Assembly (NCBI GenBank): GCA_018881555.1
Contig: JACAXG010000093.1
Coordinates: forward strand, 806,001-870,000
Length of the DNA stretch: 64,000 nucleotides
Origin: Amblyornis subalaris
Taxonomy: Eukaryota > Chordata > Aves > Passeriformes > Ptilonorhynchidae
Direction of reading: 5' to 3'
How positions within the stretch are numbered: the stretch's first letter is position 1; each line of letters begins with the position of its first letter. Below are positions 46,628 to 56,920 of this stretch, one piece after another. Position numbers and translations under genes: made by a program. The notes beneath the pieces are model-generated. The model was not told where the DNA came from, did no database searches, and saw only the letters and a program-made list of their open reading frames with translations.

Positions 46628-46765
46628 GGGGAATCTCCTCAGCTTCCCCAGGATGGAATTATTGAAACTCTCAGTGCCTAAACCCAGGGAGGAATTGGGG
46701 AATCTTCTCAGCTTCCCCAGGATGGAATTATTGACCCTGTCAGTGCCCAAACCAGGGAGGAATTG
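46628..46765. repeat. 69-bp tandem duplication
   Basis: Two copies, 46628-46696 and 46697-46765, each containing CTTCCCCAGGATGGAATTAT and CAGGGAGGAATTGG. They differ at several positions (for example AAACTCTCAG against ACCCTGTCAG), so the duplication is not very recent. Confidence 0.9.
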
Positions 46766-46917
46766 GAGAGGAGAAGGGGTCGGAGCTGGAGCACAGCCCC
46801 TGCACCCCTCGCTGGGGGATGCCAGCCACACACCCCTGGCAGTGGGTGCAAGAGGAAAGTGTTAATCCCTGAACACTGGGAGACTGGGACTGGCCAGGAC
46901 AAGAGGGGGTTATGAGG
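46766..46917. other. Unique spacer
   Basis: Nothing recognised. Confidence 0.5.
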
Positions 46918-47028
46918 GTAGACTTGGCACTGGTTTAGCGCTGGACATGGTGCTGGTGCTGGGTGATGGTTNGACTGGGTGAACTTAAAGGTCTTTCCAT
47001 GATTCCATGATTCCATGATTCTGTGATA
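46918..47028 (+). mobile_element. CR1 LINE fragment, type C-like, long tail
   Basis: TTAGCGCTGGACATGG through GGTCTTTCCATGATTCC. The 3' tail has four successive ATTCCATG/ATTCTGTG units (46997-47025), the terminal short repeat of CR1. Confidence 0.85.
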
Positions 47029-48284
47029 TGCTCGAAGGTGAACAACCAAAAAGGATGCCCCCACCCTGCTAAACAGAAACCCAGGAGAGATGGTNGTGTG
47101 TAATGACCCAAACCAGATCATTTGTGTCCATTTAGATTTCCAACAATGCCTCTGACTTTAATCCTTATTAGGAAGTAACCACAGTGCTTTAAACCTGACA
47201 ATTCCTCCCGATGCCCCAACGTCCGTGGCTGTTGGAGCTCATCACAGAGCCCCAGCTCTGCTGTTCTCACAGCACTCACCTGCAGTTTGGGTAAGATCCA
47301 GGCTTTTGGGCACATCCCTCTGGATTCTGCCAGTTCCTGCCCAGGTGAGGAGCATCTGGTGCAGCCAGGAAATCACAGAGCGAAACTGAGACACAGGGAT
47401 TGGATCTGCTCTGGATTCTGTCTTGGAATAGCTTGGAACAGCTCAGCTCTGTGAGCTCAGACAAGAACTGCATTCTTTCCAGCCAGAGGTCAGCCTCTGG
47501 GGTCAGCCTGGCTCTGTAGGTGTGGAGTGGTCAGACAGGGGCACTCTCACTCCCCCTGGCACCTCCTCCAGGCTCCATCCCCACGTGGGACACCAGGAAT
47601 GGGATATCACAGAGCGTGGGACTGAGGCGCAGCACTGCAGCTCCTTTCCAGAGCTGCAGGAACGACAGAGCAGGGCAGGAGTCCTGGCAGGGAAATATGA
47701 GATAACAGGTAATAAAAGGAGCTGATTCCTCAGAAAAATGGCAACAGAAGAAGGTGGAAATCAGGAACTGTGACCTTTAAACACGAGCCCTCTGCAGAGC
47801 CTTGTGGGAGGGCCCAGCAGCCAACTCGGGCACGATCCAACGTTGTGTCAATGCTCAGCTCATTGTGACCTCCTGGCACAAAGCCCAGCCTGCTGTTCAC
47901 CTTTTAGGGGTGGAACTCAGCGTGGAGAATATGAGGATGAGTCCCCAGGCTGGAAAAGGAGGGATTCGTGCCCACGCTCGGCTGTTCAGTGGCTGCTCAG
48001 GGCTGGAGGCAAACGGCACAGAGAGAAACCCTCGGAGTCAGTGGCAAATCAACACCTCTAATCCACTCTGGAACGAGTTCTGCAGAAAGGGCTGCTGTGT
48101 CTGTCAGAACAGGAAAGAAATCTCTTTTATAAATCAAATCCTGAAAAAAACAGGTGATCAAAAGGTGTGTGGCAAAAATAAAGCCCATGGAGGTGTTATA
48201 ATTGGTATNAATACAAAATTGTACATGTGTCACTCTGCTCGTGGTGGCGGGAGGAGCCTTAAACCCGGGATGAACTAACAGGTT
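47029..48284. other. Unique non-coding stretch
   Basis: About 1.25 kb. No gene or repeat recognised. Confidence 0.5.
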
Positions 48285-48485
48285 AATGGGCAATGGGAGA
48301 ATAGGGAGAATTCCTTCCTGGAAGGGCTGCCCAGCCCAGGGCAGGGCTGGAGTCCCCATCCCTGGGGGGATTTCAAAGCCGTGTGGGTGTGGCACTTGGG
48401 GACGTGGGGCAGTGGTGGCCTTGGCAGTGCTGGGGGATGACTCAATGGGCTCAGAGGGATTTTCCAGAATAAATGATTCTAGGAA
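48285..48485 (+). mobile_element. CR1 LINE fragment, type C 3' end
   Basis: GGAGTCCCCATCCCTGGGGG (about 48349), GTGTGGCACTTGGGGACGTG and AGAGGGATTTTCCAGAATAA then ATGATTCTAGG. The 5' limit is about 48290. Confidence 0.92.
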
Positions 48486-48540
48486 TGCATTCCTGAGTTC
48501 CTGCTTGGTGTGCTGCTCCCTGGAATCATGTCCTGGACTG

Positions 48541-48571
48541 CTCCTGCTCCTGCTCCTGGTCCTGCTCCTGG

Positions 48572-48618
<47 letters not shown>
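48541..48618. repeat. (CTCCTG)13 hexamer array
   Basis: Thirteen hexamers in 78 bp. Two have GTCCTG instead of CTCCTG. It keeps all frames open (poly-Leu, Pro-Ala or Glu-Gln depending on frame and strand), which explains the repetitive frames seen here. Confidence 0.95.
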
Positions 48619-48620
<2 letters not shown>

Positions 48621-49819
48621 GGGACTTCCAATCCCTCCATGCCCCATCCCCAGCCTGGCCAGGAGCTGTGCTGGTGTCAGACTCTGGTTTGTCACATGTG
48701 AAAGAGCCACAAAGAGAACATTTCCTCATGGCTGTGCAGGAAATCAATCCCAGAGTTAGCAAACCCACGGCAGGCACTGAGCTAAGTTAGCTAATTCCCT
48801 GGAAGAACTGCTCCAGAAATCCTCCACCACCCCTCTAATGGTGACGGATGGCAACGTGTTCAGAGAGTGAGCCCAGAGCAGAGTCCTGAAGCNGCTCAGC
48901 CAGTGCAGTGTCTGTGCTCCACCACTTCATTCCTTCCTCTCTTTCTTCCTTTTTTTGTCTTTTTTTCCCCCCAAACTACAAATCAATCGTTGGTTATTTA
49001 TTTGTTATTTCATATTTCTACAAGAAAGAAAGAAATGTTTTTCCCACCTACAGCAAATCGAGGGTGGAATAACACCCTGGGAAAGGTCAGCATCTCTCTG
49101 GTTTGTTAATTGAATCTGTCTTCAGAGCCACAATTCCAATCCTTCAGGGGCAGGAAAGGGCAGGGATATCATAATAATGGAAGCAAATGTCTTTGTAGGA
49201 GCTGGAATTGATACCGGATAAGGACANGCCAGGCGCAGCCTCTGCCTCCAGTCTTCTCCCACGGAACCATCAGCCCTGGGAGGTTTTGTCATTTTCTCAA
49301 GGTAAATGGTTCCAGGAGGTTTTAATCCTGCAGGGTTGGGCCCAGGGGTGTAAATTCTCCTTAATGCTTCCATTATTTACAGCCCGCGCAGCCCCCAGCA
49401 CGAAGATCCTCCAGCAGCTTCAGGTATTTTATTAAAATTGGTTTGGACTATGTGACCATGCGTAAAATACCCGATATTCCTGAGTGTCCTGCTCTGCCAA
49501 TGGATCTCTGAGGGAAAAACGGGGGAAAATCCCTCTGGTTCTGTGTGGGGCAATGAGTGAAGCGGCAGCGAACCAGCCCCACTCTGTGCTTTAATCCAGC
49601 ACAGCTCCTTGGTGACTCCACCCTTCTCTGGGCATCCTGCTTGTGCAGGATTCCTGAACTTTCCAGGATTTCTAACCCCCAGCAACCAAAGCTCTGGGAG
49701 GAAATCCAATACAAACTGCTGGAAGGGTTAAGATGTCGCTCACCAAGGCTGAGGGTGGGAGCCAGGGTTTGTTCAGCAAAGACCATCTGATGCTGTTTTT
49801 GCTGTACAGNCCTCAAGGA
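48619..49819. other. Unique non-coding stretch
   Basis: A pyrimidine-rich run lies at 48925-48975. No gene or repeat recognised. Confidence 0.5.
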
Positions 49820-50330
49820 AAGGTCTCTGCAAAAGAGAACAATTATTTGATTTAGAAATTAACTGAACAATCCTTTAATTTAGAAATTAACTGTTCTCCA
49901 ACCAGAAGAGTTGTGCCTTCTGCCAAACCTGCAATTCTGACAACCTTTACCTAAAATCAGTGCTAATTGTTTGGGGATGTTGTTGACTGAATAATTGGAT
50001 GATTTGGGGGTTATCAAGGCTGTTTTCATGTTAATTTAGCTGGGCACATTATTACTCTGAGGGGCTCAGAATTGCAAATATCTCATAAAGAATCTAAGGC
50101 AATTAAATAAAATCCATTGACAAAACCCATTGCTCTCAGTAAGAAATTGTTGAAGGAGAGCTGCTGATTTTAGACAAGACTTGTGCAACAAACATTACTC
50201 TTGAAAAAATGAAATTGAAATATTTTCCTTTTGTTTTATTCAGCAAAGACCATGAATGGCTGATTTTTTGCACAACAAAACAAAGAAGTTGCTGCTCCTT
50301 TAGTGTGTCCCAGTGCTCTCCAAGGGGTTA
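49820..50330. other. AT-rich unique block with 16-bp direct repeat
   Basis: ATTTAGAAATTAACTG occurs at 49850-49865 and again, perfectly, at 49878-49893. The block is AT-rich to about 50300. It could be a conserved element, but there is no direct evidence of function. Confidence 0.5.
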
Positions 50331-50859
50331 AAGTCATTGTGAGCTGTAGCCCTTAACCCAGACACATTCCCTTTTCAGACAAAAACAACCCTTGCATTGG
50401 ACTAGGATAAGAAACTGTGCTTGAAACATCCAACCTTAACAGCAGGAATTAAAAACATCCGAACAAACCACATGGGCTGGGTTTGGAATATACGATGATG
50501 AAAAACATTAAAATGAGGAAAAAACCCTTCTTTTGAGTTTGGATGAGGCAAAAGCCAGCTTTCCCATAGGTTTCCTGTCCTTGGCTTTTCTCCACCAGCC
50601 TAATTCGGATGTTTCTGGGAACTGTTCCTGGTTCTCCCATAACATTCCCACCCGAGAGCAGCCTCGATGTTGTATTTCCCACTGGCTCCCCTTTGGTCCG
50701 TNGTTAGACACCCCTGATGGAGGGGGGGGAACACTCCCAGCTGGCACTTACAGGGGTTGGAGTTTTGTGCAGATCAGCCCCAAACCCGATGGAAATGTGG
50801 AATTCTGTGCCAGGCTGGGGCTCCGTGTGGGCAGTGCTGCGGGTGAGTTACTGCTCCCT
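50331..50859. other. Unique non-coding stretch
   Basis: AT-rich at 50450-50530, then mixed. Nothing recognised. Confidence 0.5.
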
Positions 50860-51051
50860 CCCACGCGAGGCTGTTCCGCGGCCGAGGAAACCCAACACCG
50901 AGCGTGGCTTTATTGTGCCATTGCTGCATTATTCTGACAGCTTTATCGCCCTCAATCAAGAAAAATCGCTGCTTAGGACTCGGCGTGCAGAGGGGTGGTG
51001 CAGTCGGGTGAGATTAAAACAAAACAAATCGGAAGTGCCGGGCAGCACGGG

Positions 51052-51171
51052 NNNNNNNNNNNNNNNNNNNNNNNNNNNNNNNNNNNNNNNNNNNNNNNNN
51101 NNNNNNNNNNNNNNNNNNNNNNNNNNNNNNNNNNNNNNNNNNNNNNNNNNNNNNNNNNNNNNNNNNNNNNN
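51052..51171. other. Assembly gap, 120 N
   Basis: The only run of N longer than a few bases. It ends directly at a (GGGAA)n array. The length 120 is not the usual 100-base filler, so it may be an estimated size, but this cannot be told from the sequence. Confidence 0.98.
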
Positions 51172-51280
51172 AAGGGAAGGGAAGGGAAGGGAAGGGAAGG
51201 GAAGGGAAGGGAAGGGAAGGGAAGGGAAGGGAAGGGAAGGGAAGGGAAGGGAAGGGAAGGGAAGGGCAGGGAAGGGCAGG
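51172..51280. repeat. (GGGAA)n polypurine array, G-quadruplex prone
   Basis: About 19 perfect pentamers to 51266, then variant units GGGCAGGGAAGGGCAGGG to 51280. The plus strand has a GGG run every five bases with two-base loops, an ideal pattern for G-quadruplexes. The homopurine strand could also form triplex DNA. The array probably continues into the gap. Confidence 0.95.
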
Positions 51281-51570
51281 GCCTGGGGAGCCATTCCCGG
51301 CGCACGGGCGAGATTCCCCATTCCCTGTGTGCGGCACACGGCCCGTGACTGTGGGGGCAGCGGGGCCAGCAGGGAATCTCCCGTTCCAGCAGCCTCCCGG
51401 ACGGATGGCCCCGGCTCCACGAGGAGCAGCAACAGCGCACTGAGCCCTCCATGGGTCCTGCCAGCTCACAGACACCGGCACCCACTCNGTGTTGGAAATA
51501 CCTGCGGGGAAAACGGCATCTCCCAGCCCGGGCTGGCCTTCACATGGGGAATGAGGAGCTCTCACCGCGG

Positions 51571-51735
51571 GGCTGTGATGGGCACAGCTCCTCCCTGGCA
51601 TTGAAAGAGCTGATTTTGGGAGCAGACGGTCCCAGGCTCCGCGCAGAGGTTGCCGCGTGCAGCCAAAGATTCAAACGCTTGTGGTGTTTGCATGAAGAGC
51701 AAAACCAGAGCTCTTTGTACCAAAACAGCTGAGCT
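51571..51735. other. Unique spacer
   Basis: Nothing recognised. Confidence 0.5.
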
Positions 51736-51900
51736 TAATCCCAGCAGGCTTGGGGTGGGAAGGGACCCTAAAGCCCATCCAGTGCCACCCCTGCATGGGC
51801 AGGGACACCTTCCNCTATCCCAGGCTGCTCCAAGCCCCGTGCAACCTGGCCTGGGACACTTCCGGGGATGGGGCAGCCACAGCTTCTCTGGGCAGTTTCC
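51736..51900 (-). mobile_element. CR1 LINE fragment, type A
   Basis: The tip AATCCCAGCAGGCTTGGGGT is followed by GGGAAGGGACCCTAAAGCCC. The palindrome has lost one or two bases at its centre (CCCTGCATGGGCAGGG). 5'-truncated near GGGCAGTTTCC. Confidence 0.92.
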
Positions 51901-52730
51901 TTCCTGAAAGTTTCCCTTTAAAAGAACTGGGGAAAAATATTGATTTTTGTCTCTACGTGTGTCTTGAGATTGCTTGAAATTGTTTCTCATCAAACATCGG
52001 GAGGACATTAAATAGCTTTTCTTATAAGGGCAAACCTGNATTCAAAGGTGGCCACAACCACCCGGGAGAGAGGGGTTTGAGCACAAAGAAAACCACAGTT
52101 TGCTTTCAAAATGAAAATGTTCATTCCGGGGGATTTGCTGTTTCTCCACGTTGTGCCCTCGTTGCCGAGGTTCTGTCGAGTGTTTCTCACTTCCATCCCC
52201 AAGTGACACGAGAACAAACAGATCCCCAACGCTCCGCCACAATTATGATTTTCTACCTTTGAGATAATGATCTCTTCCCCAGCGCCGCTTTCACGGAGCC
52301 TGGAGGTCACACGCCTCCACTTCCACTCCAGTCTCTCCATTGTGGGACGTAACAATGCTGTACAGAGCGGAGCCTTGTCGGGGCTAACGAGCGGCGCTAA
52401 TGACACGCTGATAAATCGCTGATGCTTTCTCTATTGTCGCCTTGACAGTTCCCCAAGANCTGTTTTCAATGTCAGCCTTTCACGGGGCCGCTGAAATATC
52501 CTTCCCCTGCCTGGAGGAGATTCATTGCTTCTCCTTGCCCACATCCATTACGCGCCGCTGTTCAGGGAGAAAGGAATACTGTTTATTTGGAGGACAGTTA
52601 ATAATTAGGGAGTGCTTGAAAGGCCCAAGGGAAGGGAGTCGAACAGCCGAGAGAAGCAGTTCAGTGACATTTCCTGAGTACAGCCAGGGTGGATGCAGAC
52701 ACCTGAGCCCACAAACGGAGCGGGATGTCT
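51901..52730. other. Unique stretch, candidate regulatory DNA
   Basis: At 52338-52357 CATTGT and ACAATG, SOX-type half-sites, lie 8 bp apart in opposite orientation. Repeated GCTAATGACACGCTGATAAA-like text follows (about 52395), and TTAATAATTAGG at about 52598. No gene recognised. Confidence 0.35.
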
Positions 52731-53627
52731 CACAGAATCCCGGAATCTTTTGGGTTGGAAAAGCCCTCCCAGCCCATAGAGTCCACCCTGTGCCCGATGC
52801 CCACCTTGTCCCCAGCCCAGAGCACTGAGTGCCACGGCCAGGAATTCCTTGGACACCTCCAGGGATGGGCACTCCAAACCTCCCTGGGCAGCCCCTGCCA
52901 AGGCCTGACCACCCTTTCCATGGAGAAATTCCTGCTGGTGTCCAACCTGAGCCTCATCTGGCTCAGCTCGAGGCGGTTCCCTCCCCTCCTGTCCCTGTTC
53001 CCTGGGAGCAGAGCCCGACCCCCCCTGGCTGCCCCCTCCTGTCGGGAGTTGTGCAGAGCCAGAAGGTCCCCCCGGAGCCTCCTTTTCTCCAGGCTGAGCC
53101 CCTTTCCCAGCTCTCTCAGCCGCTCCTGGGGNTCCAGCCCCTTCCCCAGCTCCGTTCCCTTCCCTGGACACGCTCCAGCCCCTCCAGGGCTCTGCTGGCA
53201 GGAGGATCCCAGAGCTATCCCCAGCATTCCAGGGGGTCCCTCAGCAGGGCCAGCCCAGGGGACAATCCCTGCCCTGGGGCTGTGCCNACACTGGGGCTGG
53301 CACAGCCCAGGGGCCATCAGCCTCTTGCCCCCCTGGGCACCCCTGGGCTCGTGTCCACCCCCAGGGCCCTTCCCAGCTCTGCAGCCCCTCTGCCCCAGCC
53401 TGGAGCGTTCTTGGGGTTGGCGTGACCCAAATCCAAGACTTGCCCTTGTTGTCCCTCACCCCATTGGCCTCAGCCCATGGATCCAGCCTGTCCAGATCCC
53501 TCTGCAGAGCTCCCTGCTCTCCAGCAGATCCACATCCCACCCAGTTTATTGTCAGCCCTTCCTGAGGGTGCCCTCCATCCCCTCATCCAGATCATCANTA
53601 ATGAAATTAAACAGAACTGGAGGCATT
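52731..53627 (-). mobile_element. CR1 LINE copy, type B, longest in window
   Basis: About 900 bp on the minus strand, from the tip CTCACAGAATCCCGGAATC at 52731 to about 53627. It holds the type B 3' end, the body, and upstream of that, at about 53540-53627, a decayed piece of CR1 reverse transcriptase. Read on the minus strand this resembles the palm-domain stretch ending in the FADD catalytic motif, but the residues around FADD are disrupted by a small deletion. It is dead as a retrotransposon. A long open frame on the opposite (plus) strand is an accident. Confidence 0.95.
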
Positions 53628-54241
53628 AATTAGACAGAACTGAAAGCAAAGGACTTTAAGAGAAGCCAAAACATATTCCCTGTCTCCAGGCACTGGTGAG
53701 CACTTCCAAGGCCTGNAGTTCTTCGGATGCAACTGATTAAGAAACCCAGTTTTTCACTTTGTCCGGTAAGGAACGGAGCGCACGCAGCAGACACTGATAC
53801 TCTCATTAAGCTGTAGTGCTAATTAAGCTAATTACACACATGAGGCTGGCAAATTGCTNGAGCCTTACAGTCAAAAGAGCCTCACATAATTCAAAAGGGC
53901 AATGATTTTTTAAGCATAAAATTGTTGGGAAAAGATATGTAAATGAAATGGAACAATCCATTAGCAAAAAATTATTGCCTTCCTCCACTTAATACCAGGC
54001 TTGTTTTAATGTCAGGCTGATCATTCCTCAAGCGTGTGCAAAGGAACAGCAGTGCCGCACTGGAAACGTTGGAGTTCATAAATATCTCTNTTCCCACCCA
54101 TTATACTTCCCTCAAATGTGGGATGCTGGTAACGACTTCCTGTTTGATAAGAGCAAGCTGTCATTTGGGGAGGGGATTCCTGTGTGAGATGGGACTGGGC
54201 AGCAGAAAAACAATTGAAATGTGATGGTACCAATGAGAGGG
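53628..54241. other. Unique stretch, AT-rich
   Basis: AT-rich at 53740-54000 (GCTAATTAAGCTAATTACAC at about 53817). Nothing recognised. Confidence 0.5.
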
Positions 54242-54650
54242 AAATCACAGAACTGTGGAATCAGAGAATCCTGGGATGATTTGGGTTGGGAGGGACCTTA
54301 AAGCCCANCCAGTGCCACCCCTGCCGTGGGCAGGGACACCTTCCACTGTCCCAGGCTGCTCCAAGCCCTGTCTGACCTGGCCTTGGACACTTCCAGGGAT
54401 CCAGGGGCAGCCACAGCTTCTCTGGGCAACCTGTGCCAGGGCCTCCCCACCCTCACAGGGAACAATTCCTCCCCAGTATCCCATCTATCCCTGCCCTCTG
54501 GCAGTGGGAAGCCATTCCCTGTGTCCTGCCNCTCTGTCCCTTNTCCCAAGTCCCTCTCCATTTTTCTCCCAAGCTCCCCTCAGGCACTGGAAGGCCACAA
54601 TCAGCTCATCCCAAAGCCTTCTCTTCTCCAGGCTGAACAATCCCAGATGC
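54242..54650 (-). mobile_element. CR1 LINE copy, type A, 409 bp
   Basis: The tip AATCACAGAACTGTGGAATC is followed by an intact 3' region with CCCTGCCGTGGGCAGGG and a body to TCTCCAGGCTGAACAATCCC; 5'-truncated at about 54650. Confidence 0.95.
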
Positions 54651-55349
54651 TTGAAGGAATTATCTTGGTTACACATGCAAACCACTGGGAAAAATGAGGA
54701 ATACACAAGTGGATTTGCTCCCAGTGCCGCACACCCTTGAGCCCCTCTCTGCCTGGCTCACTCCCCAGGCAGCCCTCAGAGCCCAGGCTGGCCCCCCTGT
54801 GCTGCTGCAACGAGGGAACGAATCCATTGGTGCTGAGCTCCAACAAAAACCTCCTCCTGGATGGCTGTTTCTACTCCACTCGCGCTCTCTCCCCGTGCTG
54901 CTGATGGATGGCACAGCCTGCCCAGGAATTATTCTCCTCCACAGCAGCTCCATCAGCTGCAAAACCTCATTCACCTGTTTTTCCCCAGCTCTATTAACTC
55001 AAGCAAACCCTTTTTTCCCTTCAATTGATGCCGACATTATATATTCCTTAATGGAATGTATTTGTTTCATGTAGAACACGGAGCCACATCTGTTTTTGCA
55101 AATAGTGGAGTTTTGCACGGAGTATTTCATATCCAGAGGTGTAGATCACTCCCATTTATATTGCACTGAGGAAATTTCCATTTTTCCACTGTTTACAAGC
55201 TGTTCTCTGCTCAGAAGAACATCTGTAAAGGAACTGGAGTGAAAAATAAGCACAGTGAGTTTGGAAAAGCTGGAGAGAAGTTTCCTAAGCATTCCCACTT
55301 TTTTTGTGTAAGCTTTAATTAGGAAGAAAGTCTTTACTGAGAGCGTGTG
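54651..55349. other. Unique non-coding stretch
   Basis: No gene or repeat recognised. Confidence 0.5.
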
Positions 55350-55512
55350 GGACAGATTGCACAGAGAGGCTCTGGCTGCCCCACCCCTGGGAGTGTCCCA
55401 GGCCAGGCNNGACGGGGCTTGGAGCAGCCTGGGATAGTGGAAGGTGTCCCTGCCCATGGCAGGGGTGGGATGGGATGAGCTTTAAGGTCCCTTCCAACCC
55501 AAACCATTCCAC
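55350..55512 (+). mobile_element. CR1 LINE fragment, type A 3' end
   Basis: GGACAGATTGCACAGAGAGG through the palindrome to CTTCCAACCCAAACCATTCC, with the last part of the tail gone. Two N bases at about 55409. Confidence 0.93.
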
Positions 55513-56609
55513 GTGCCCTTCCCCCCCTTTGCNCAATAGTCAAAGGAGTCCTGGAGGGATGCTGCAACACCTCCTGTACTCCAGATGTTGCCAGATGTGC
55601 TCTCCTCGCCTTGGAAACCCCTTGCTGTAGGAATAAGGAGTGGAATTCAATCCATCTACATGGAACAAGCCANCTCCTGACCTGTGTGTTTCCACAGGAA
55701 TTCTCACCCTGGGCAAACGCAGCGGAACCTACTTGCAGCTGGAAAAAGGAGGGGGAATGATGGAAAAGCTGATGGAGCCCTTGAGGAAGTGCAACAGCCC
55801 CACTGGGCCTCACTGCAACGATCCCTGCACGTTCCAGGCTGTGCCTGCCCCTTCCCCAGGGACACAGCAGGTGGAGCAGGGCCTGGGGACACTCACGGCT
55901 TTCGGAGACACAAATACGCAGAAATCCTCCCGTGAGCAGCTTTTCTTTTCCCTATCAGAGGAAGCAAAGGCAGGGCAGGCTGCTGGGAATGGAATTTCAT
56001 CCCGGCTCAGTGTGACCGTGTGCTTAAAGATAGTTCGGAATTACAAGCGGAGCAGAAGTTGCCCCTCTGTCTCTGTTTCTCCTTGGCACGCACCCCACAG
56101 CACATTCATATTTCTGTTAGGACGTTTCCAGACCCAACTGCTGTGATGCCACCATTACTCTTCCCTGTCCTTTAATTATTTTCTCCTGTATATCACAATT
56201 TGTTTTCCCCCACTGATAAATACCATCAATTTAAGAATGTTACTGTAATATAAGGCCATGAATATATTTAGCATATAGAAAGTGTGTTCTGCCTTTGTCA
56301 TTGGAATAGAAATACAGCTTGATTTATAATGTTATTCACCCCTACAATCAATTCATTTTTCCATGAAAACTCTGCAGGTGTGGAACAGAGAGGAGAGAGG
56401 ATTTGCCAGTGTTGTTTTCATCTTTTCTTGCTCCAAGTTGCAGTGAGGACCCCACAGNCCAGCCTTGGAATCCACAGGGTTTCAAGGACACGACTGGAAG
56501 GGTGGGAGCAAGAAGGGGTGGGAGACACCTCCAACATTCCCACAGAGCCAGGGACACCTGAGCAGCTTCCTGAGANATCACCAAACCTCCCCCCGGAGTG
56601 GTGGCAGTG
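55513..56609. other. Unique non-coding stretch
   Basis: AT-rich at 56150-56350. A frame at 55640-56146 (about 168 codons) has no recognisable domain. Confidence 0.5.
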
Positions 56610-56691
56610 GGGAGGAGATGTCCCTGCCCATCCACTCCTGTCCATCCGTCCCCACCCGGCCTGGTCACTGAGATGTCCCTGCTCAAAAGTG
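56610..56691. repeat. Short duplicated GATGTCCCTGC words
   Basis: GATGTCCCTGCCCAT near 56618 and GATGTCCCTGCTCA near 56671 echo the left arm of the CR1 palindrome, and GATGTGTCCCTGCTCAGTGG recurs near 56910. These look like small duplications linked to the scrambled CR1 next door. Confidence 0.5.
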
Positions 56692-56755
56692 TGGGATGGA
56701 TGAAGTGAAATTTAAAGGTGCCTTCCAATCCAAACCATTCCGTGATTCTTTGATC
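56692..56755 (+). mobile_element. CR1 LINE 3' tip, type A, scrambled
   Basis: The last 60 bp of a type A copy: GGGATGGATGAAGTGAAATT then TAAAGGTGCCTTCCAATCC and a tail GTGATTCTTTGATCA. It lies upstream of the body part of the same type, the reverse of the normal order. Confidence 0.82.
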
Positions 56756-56764
56756 AAAGCAGGT

Positions 56765-56920
56765 GGGATTAGCTCCCTGTGAGGGTGGGGAGGCCCTGGC
56801 ACAGGCTGCCCAGAGAAGCTGTGGCTGCCCCTGGATCCCTGGCAGTGTCCAAGGCCGGGTTGGAGGGGCTTGGAGCAGCCTGGGACAGTGGGAGGTGTCC
56901 CTGCCGTGGGGATGTGTCCC
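56765..56920 (+). mobile_element. CR1 LINE body, type A, broken at palindrome
   Basis: CCCTGTGAGGGTGGGGAGGC through TGTGGCTGCCCCTGGATCCC to GGGAGGTGTCCCTGCC at about 56904. The right half of the palindrome and the tip are missing here but a tip lies just upstream. Confidence 0.92.

Larger units (their letters stand above)
50860..51570. promoter_or_regulatory. CpG-rich tract interrupted by a gap
   Basis: CpGs are dense on both sides of the gap: CACGCGAGG and CCGCGGCCGAGG near 50861-50886, then about 20 CpGs in 51290-51580. The density suggests a CpG island whose middle is missing. No exon is recognised. A promoter here is possible but unproven. Confidence 0.4.

Noticed and set aside
48286..48759. 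Frames with poly-Leu, Pro-Ala or Glu-Gln runs
   Set aside because: All come from the CTCCTG hexamer array, which is free of stops in every frame.
51172..51280. (GGGAA)n as telomeric repeat
   Set aside because: The vertebrate telomere unit is TTAGGG. The unit here is GGGAA, and the array is short and internal.
50717..51604. Open frames of up to 295 codons across the gap
   Set aside because: They are open only because the 120 N are counted as coding and the GGGAA array has no stops in several frames.
52725..53633. Plus-strand open frame of about 302 codons, the longest in the window
   Set aside because: It lies entirely on the opposite strand of the type B CR1 copy and encodes Pro/Leu/Ser-rich text seen in short form opposite every other type B copy. 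It is a by-product of CR1 composition.
55640..56146. Plus-strand frame of 168 codons in unique DNA
   Set aside because: No recognisable domain and an N near its start. Without cDNA or conservation it cannot be called.
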